Assembly: GCA_029240015.1 (NCBI GenBank)
Contig: JARBTU010000111.1
Location: 1 to 6,163, forward strand
DNA length: 6,163 nt
Direction: 5' to 3'
Source: Oscillospiraceae bacterium
GTDB lineage: Bacteria > Bacillota > Clostridia > Oscillospirales > Ruminococcaceae
Shown here: one piece after another, positions 5,524 to 6,163 of the stretch
Layout: each line of letters begins with the position of its first letter
Position numbering within the stretch: the first letter of the stretch is position 1
The notes under the pieces: model-generated
What the model was told of the DNA's origin: nothing
Databases searched by the model: none
What the model saw: only the letters and a program-made list of their open reading frames with translations
Translations under genes and position numbers: made by a program

Positions 5524-6163
5524 ATGTCGATCAGCAAGTCGGATATTATCACTCTAAAAAATATGCTACCATTTTGGGAAAGCTTGGCCGATGAGCAAAA
5601 GGTAACCTTAGTTAACAGTGTCACCCGATGCACTTATGAAAAAGGGCGTAGCTTACATAGTGGCTCTCAGGATTGTTCCGGATTGTTTGTCGTTATCAGC
5701 GGTCAAATCAGGGTTTATATCCTGTCCGACAAAGGCAAAGAGATTACACTTTATCGGCTGTTTGAAAGAGATATTTGTATCTTTTCTGCTTCCTGCATTA
5801 TGAAAAACATTAATTTTGAAATTTATGTACGAGCTGAAAAACAGACTGAAGCCTTCTTGATTCCAACAGCGATTTATGATGAACTACTGAAAAGTTCACT
5901 TCCTGTATCTGATTATATGTCACAATTAATATCTTCCCGCTTTTCAGACGTAATGTGGATCGTTGAACAAATTGTTTTTATGAGCTTTGATAAGCGCCTT
6001 GCCATTTTTTTAAAAGAACAGATGAATATCGAAAAATCAACGGTCATCCCCATCACTCACGAAGAAATTGCGCACCATCTCGGTACGGCAAGAGAAGTTG
6101 TCACAAGAATGCTCGGATACTTTCAGTCGGAAGGTATTATATCCTCACTGCGTGGGGAGATTA
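5524..6163 (+). CDS. Crp/Fnr-family transcriptional regulator (3' end outside the window)
   Basis: Read from ATG 5524 (AGGAG at 5512-5516, 7 bases upstream) the frame stays open for 213 codons to the window edge. Family length suggests about 15 residues are missing. Residues about 15-120 are the cyclic-nucleotide-type sensor fold (FVVISGQIRVYILSDKGKEITLYRLF), followed by the dimer helix (SSRFSDVMWIVEQIVFMSFDKRLAIFL). A winged helix-turn-helix starts at ITHEEIAHHLG, and its recognition helix is TAREVVTRMLGYFQ (188-201). R190, E191 and R195 align with CRP R180, E181 and R185. No cAMP-pocket signature was seen. Instead, cysteines C36, C51, C85 and C91 lie in the sensor half, so a redox, cluster or persulfide signal is possible. 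It is fourth in the operon, 26 bases after the flavoprotein gene, and probably regulates it through the palindrome at 3063-3081. Confidence 0.9.
   Translation, partial: MSISKSDIITLKNMLPFWESLADEQKVTLVNSVTRCTYEKGRSLHSGSQDCSGLFVVISGQIRVYILSDKGKEITLYRLFERDICIFSASCIMKNINFEIYVRAEKQTEAFLIPTAIYDELLKSSLPVSDYMSQLISSRFSDVMWIVEQIVFMSFDKRLAIFLKEQMNIEKSTVIPITHEEIAHHLGTAREVVTRMLGYFQSEGIISSLRGEI

Noticed and set aside
5524..6163. Calling the regulator FNR proper
   Set aside because: It lacks the N-terminal cysteine cluster of FNR, and its recognition helix is CRP-like (Arg-Glu-x3-Arg). The nearby palindrome is also TGTGA rather than TTGAT.
1..6163. CRISPR arrays, insertion sequences, tRNA or rRNA genes
   Set aside because: No regularly spaced repeats, transposase-like frames, terminal repeats with target duplications, or tRNA-like folds were seen on either strand by eye.

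Overview
The window looks like chromosomal DNA of a low-GC, anaerobic Gram-positive bacterium, probably class Clostridia. The reasons are A/T-rich codon use, strong AGGAGG-type ribosome binding sites, near-consensus sigma-A promoters, a clostridial-type ferredoxin tail, a flavin reductase-rubredoxin fusion of the 'high molecular weight rubredoxin' type known from acetogens, and a Crp/Fnr-family regulator of a type common in Firmicutes. The genus cannot be fixed from this sequence. No mobile element, CRISPR array, tRNA or rRNA was seen.

Layout. Bases 2-103 are the 3' end of a plus-strand ferredoxin gene. It converges, across a perfect 38-bp palindrome acting as a terminator, on a minus-strand amidohydrolase gene (160-1329). 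Next come two minus-strand genes that look like one transcript read right to left: a ZIP-family metal transporter (2112-2888, TTG start) and then the flavin reductase-rubredoxin protein (1451-2074), ending in a hairpin terminator at 1402-1439. A 263-base divergent control region (2889-3151) follows. To its right is a tight plus-strand operon: thioredoxin with a CIPC active site (3152-3466), single-domain rhodanese (3470-3799), CoA-disulfide-reductase-type flavoprotein with its own C-terminal rhodanese domain (3803-5497), and a Crp/Fnr-family regulator (5524 onward, cut by the window end and probably about 15 residues short).

How the genes fit together. The plus-strand operon reads as a self-contained thiol/sulfane-sulfur redox module. 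Two rhodanese domains could carry or transfer persulfide sulfur, the flavoprotein could reduce CoA disulfide, CoA persulfide or polysulfide with NAD(P)H, and the thioredoxin could recycle disulfides or persulfides. The Crp/Fnr protein, with four cysteines in its sensor half, could control the module. The leader holds a perfect inverted repeat, TCTGTGA-N5-TCACAGA (3063-3081). The regulator's recognition helix carries R190, E191 and R195, the same Arg-Glu-x3-Arg set with which E. coli CRP reads TGTGA. The most interesting hypothesis here is therefore that this regulator controls its own operon through this palindrome. The sulfur-related function and the autoregulation are inferences from domains, motifs and gene order.
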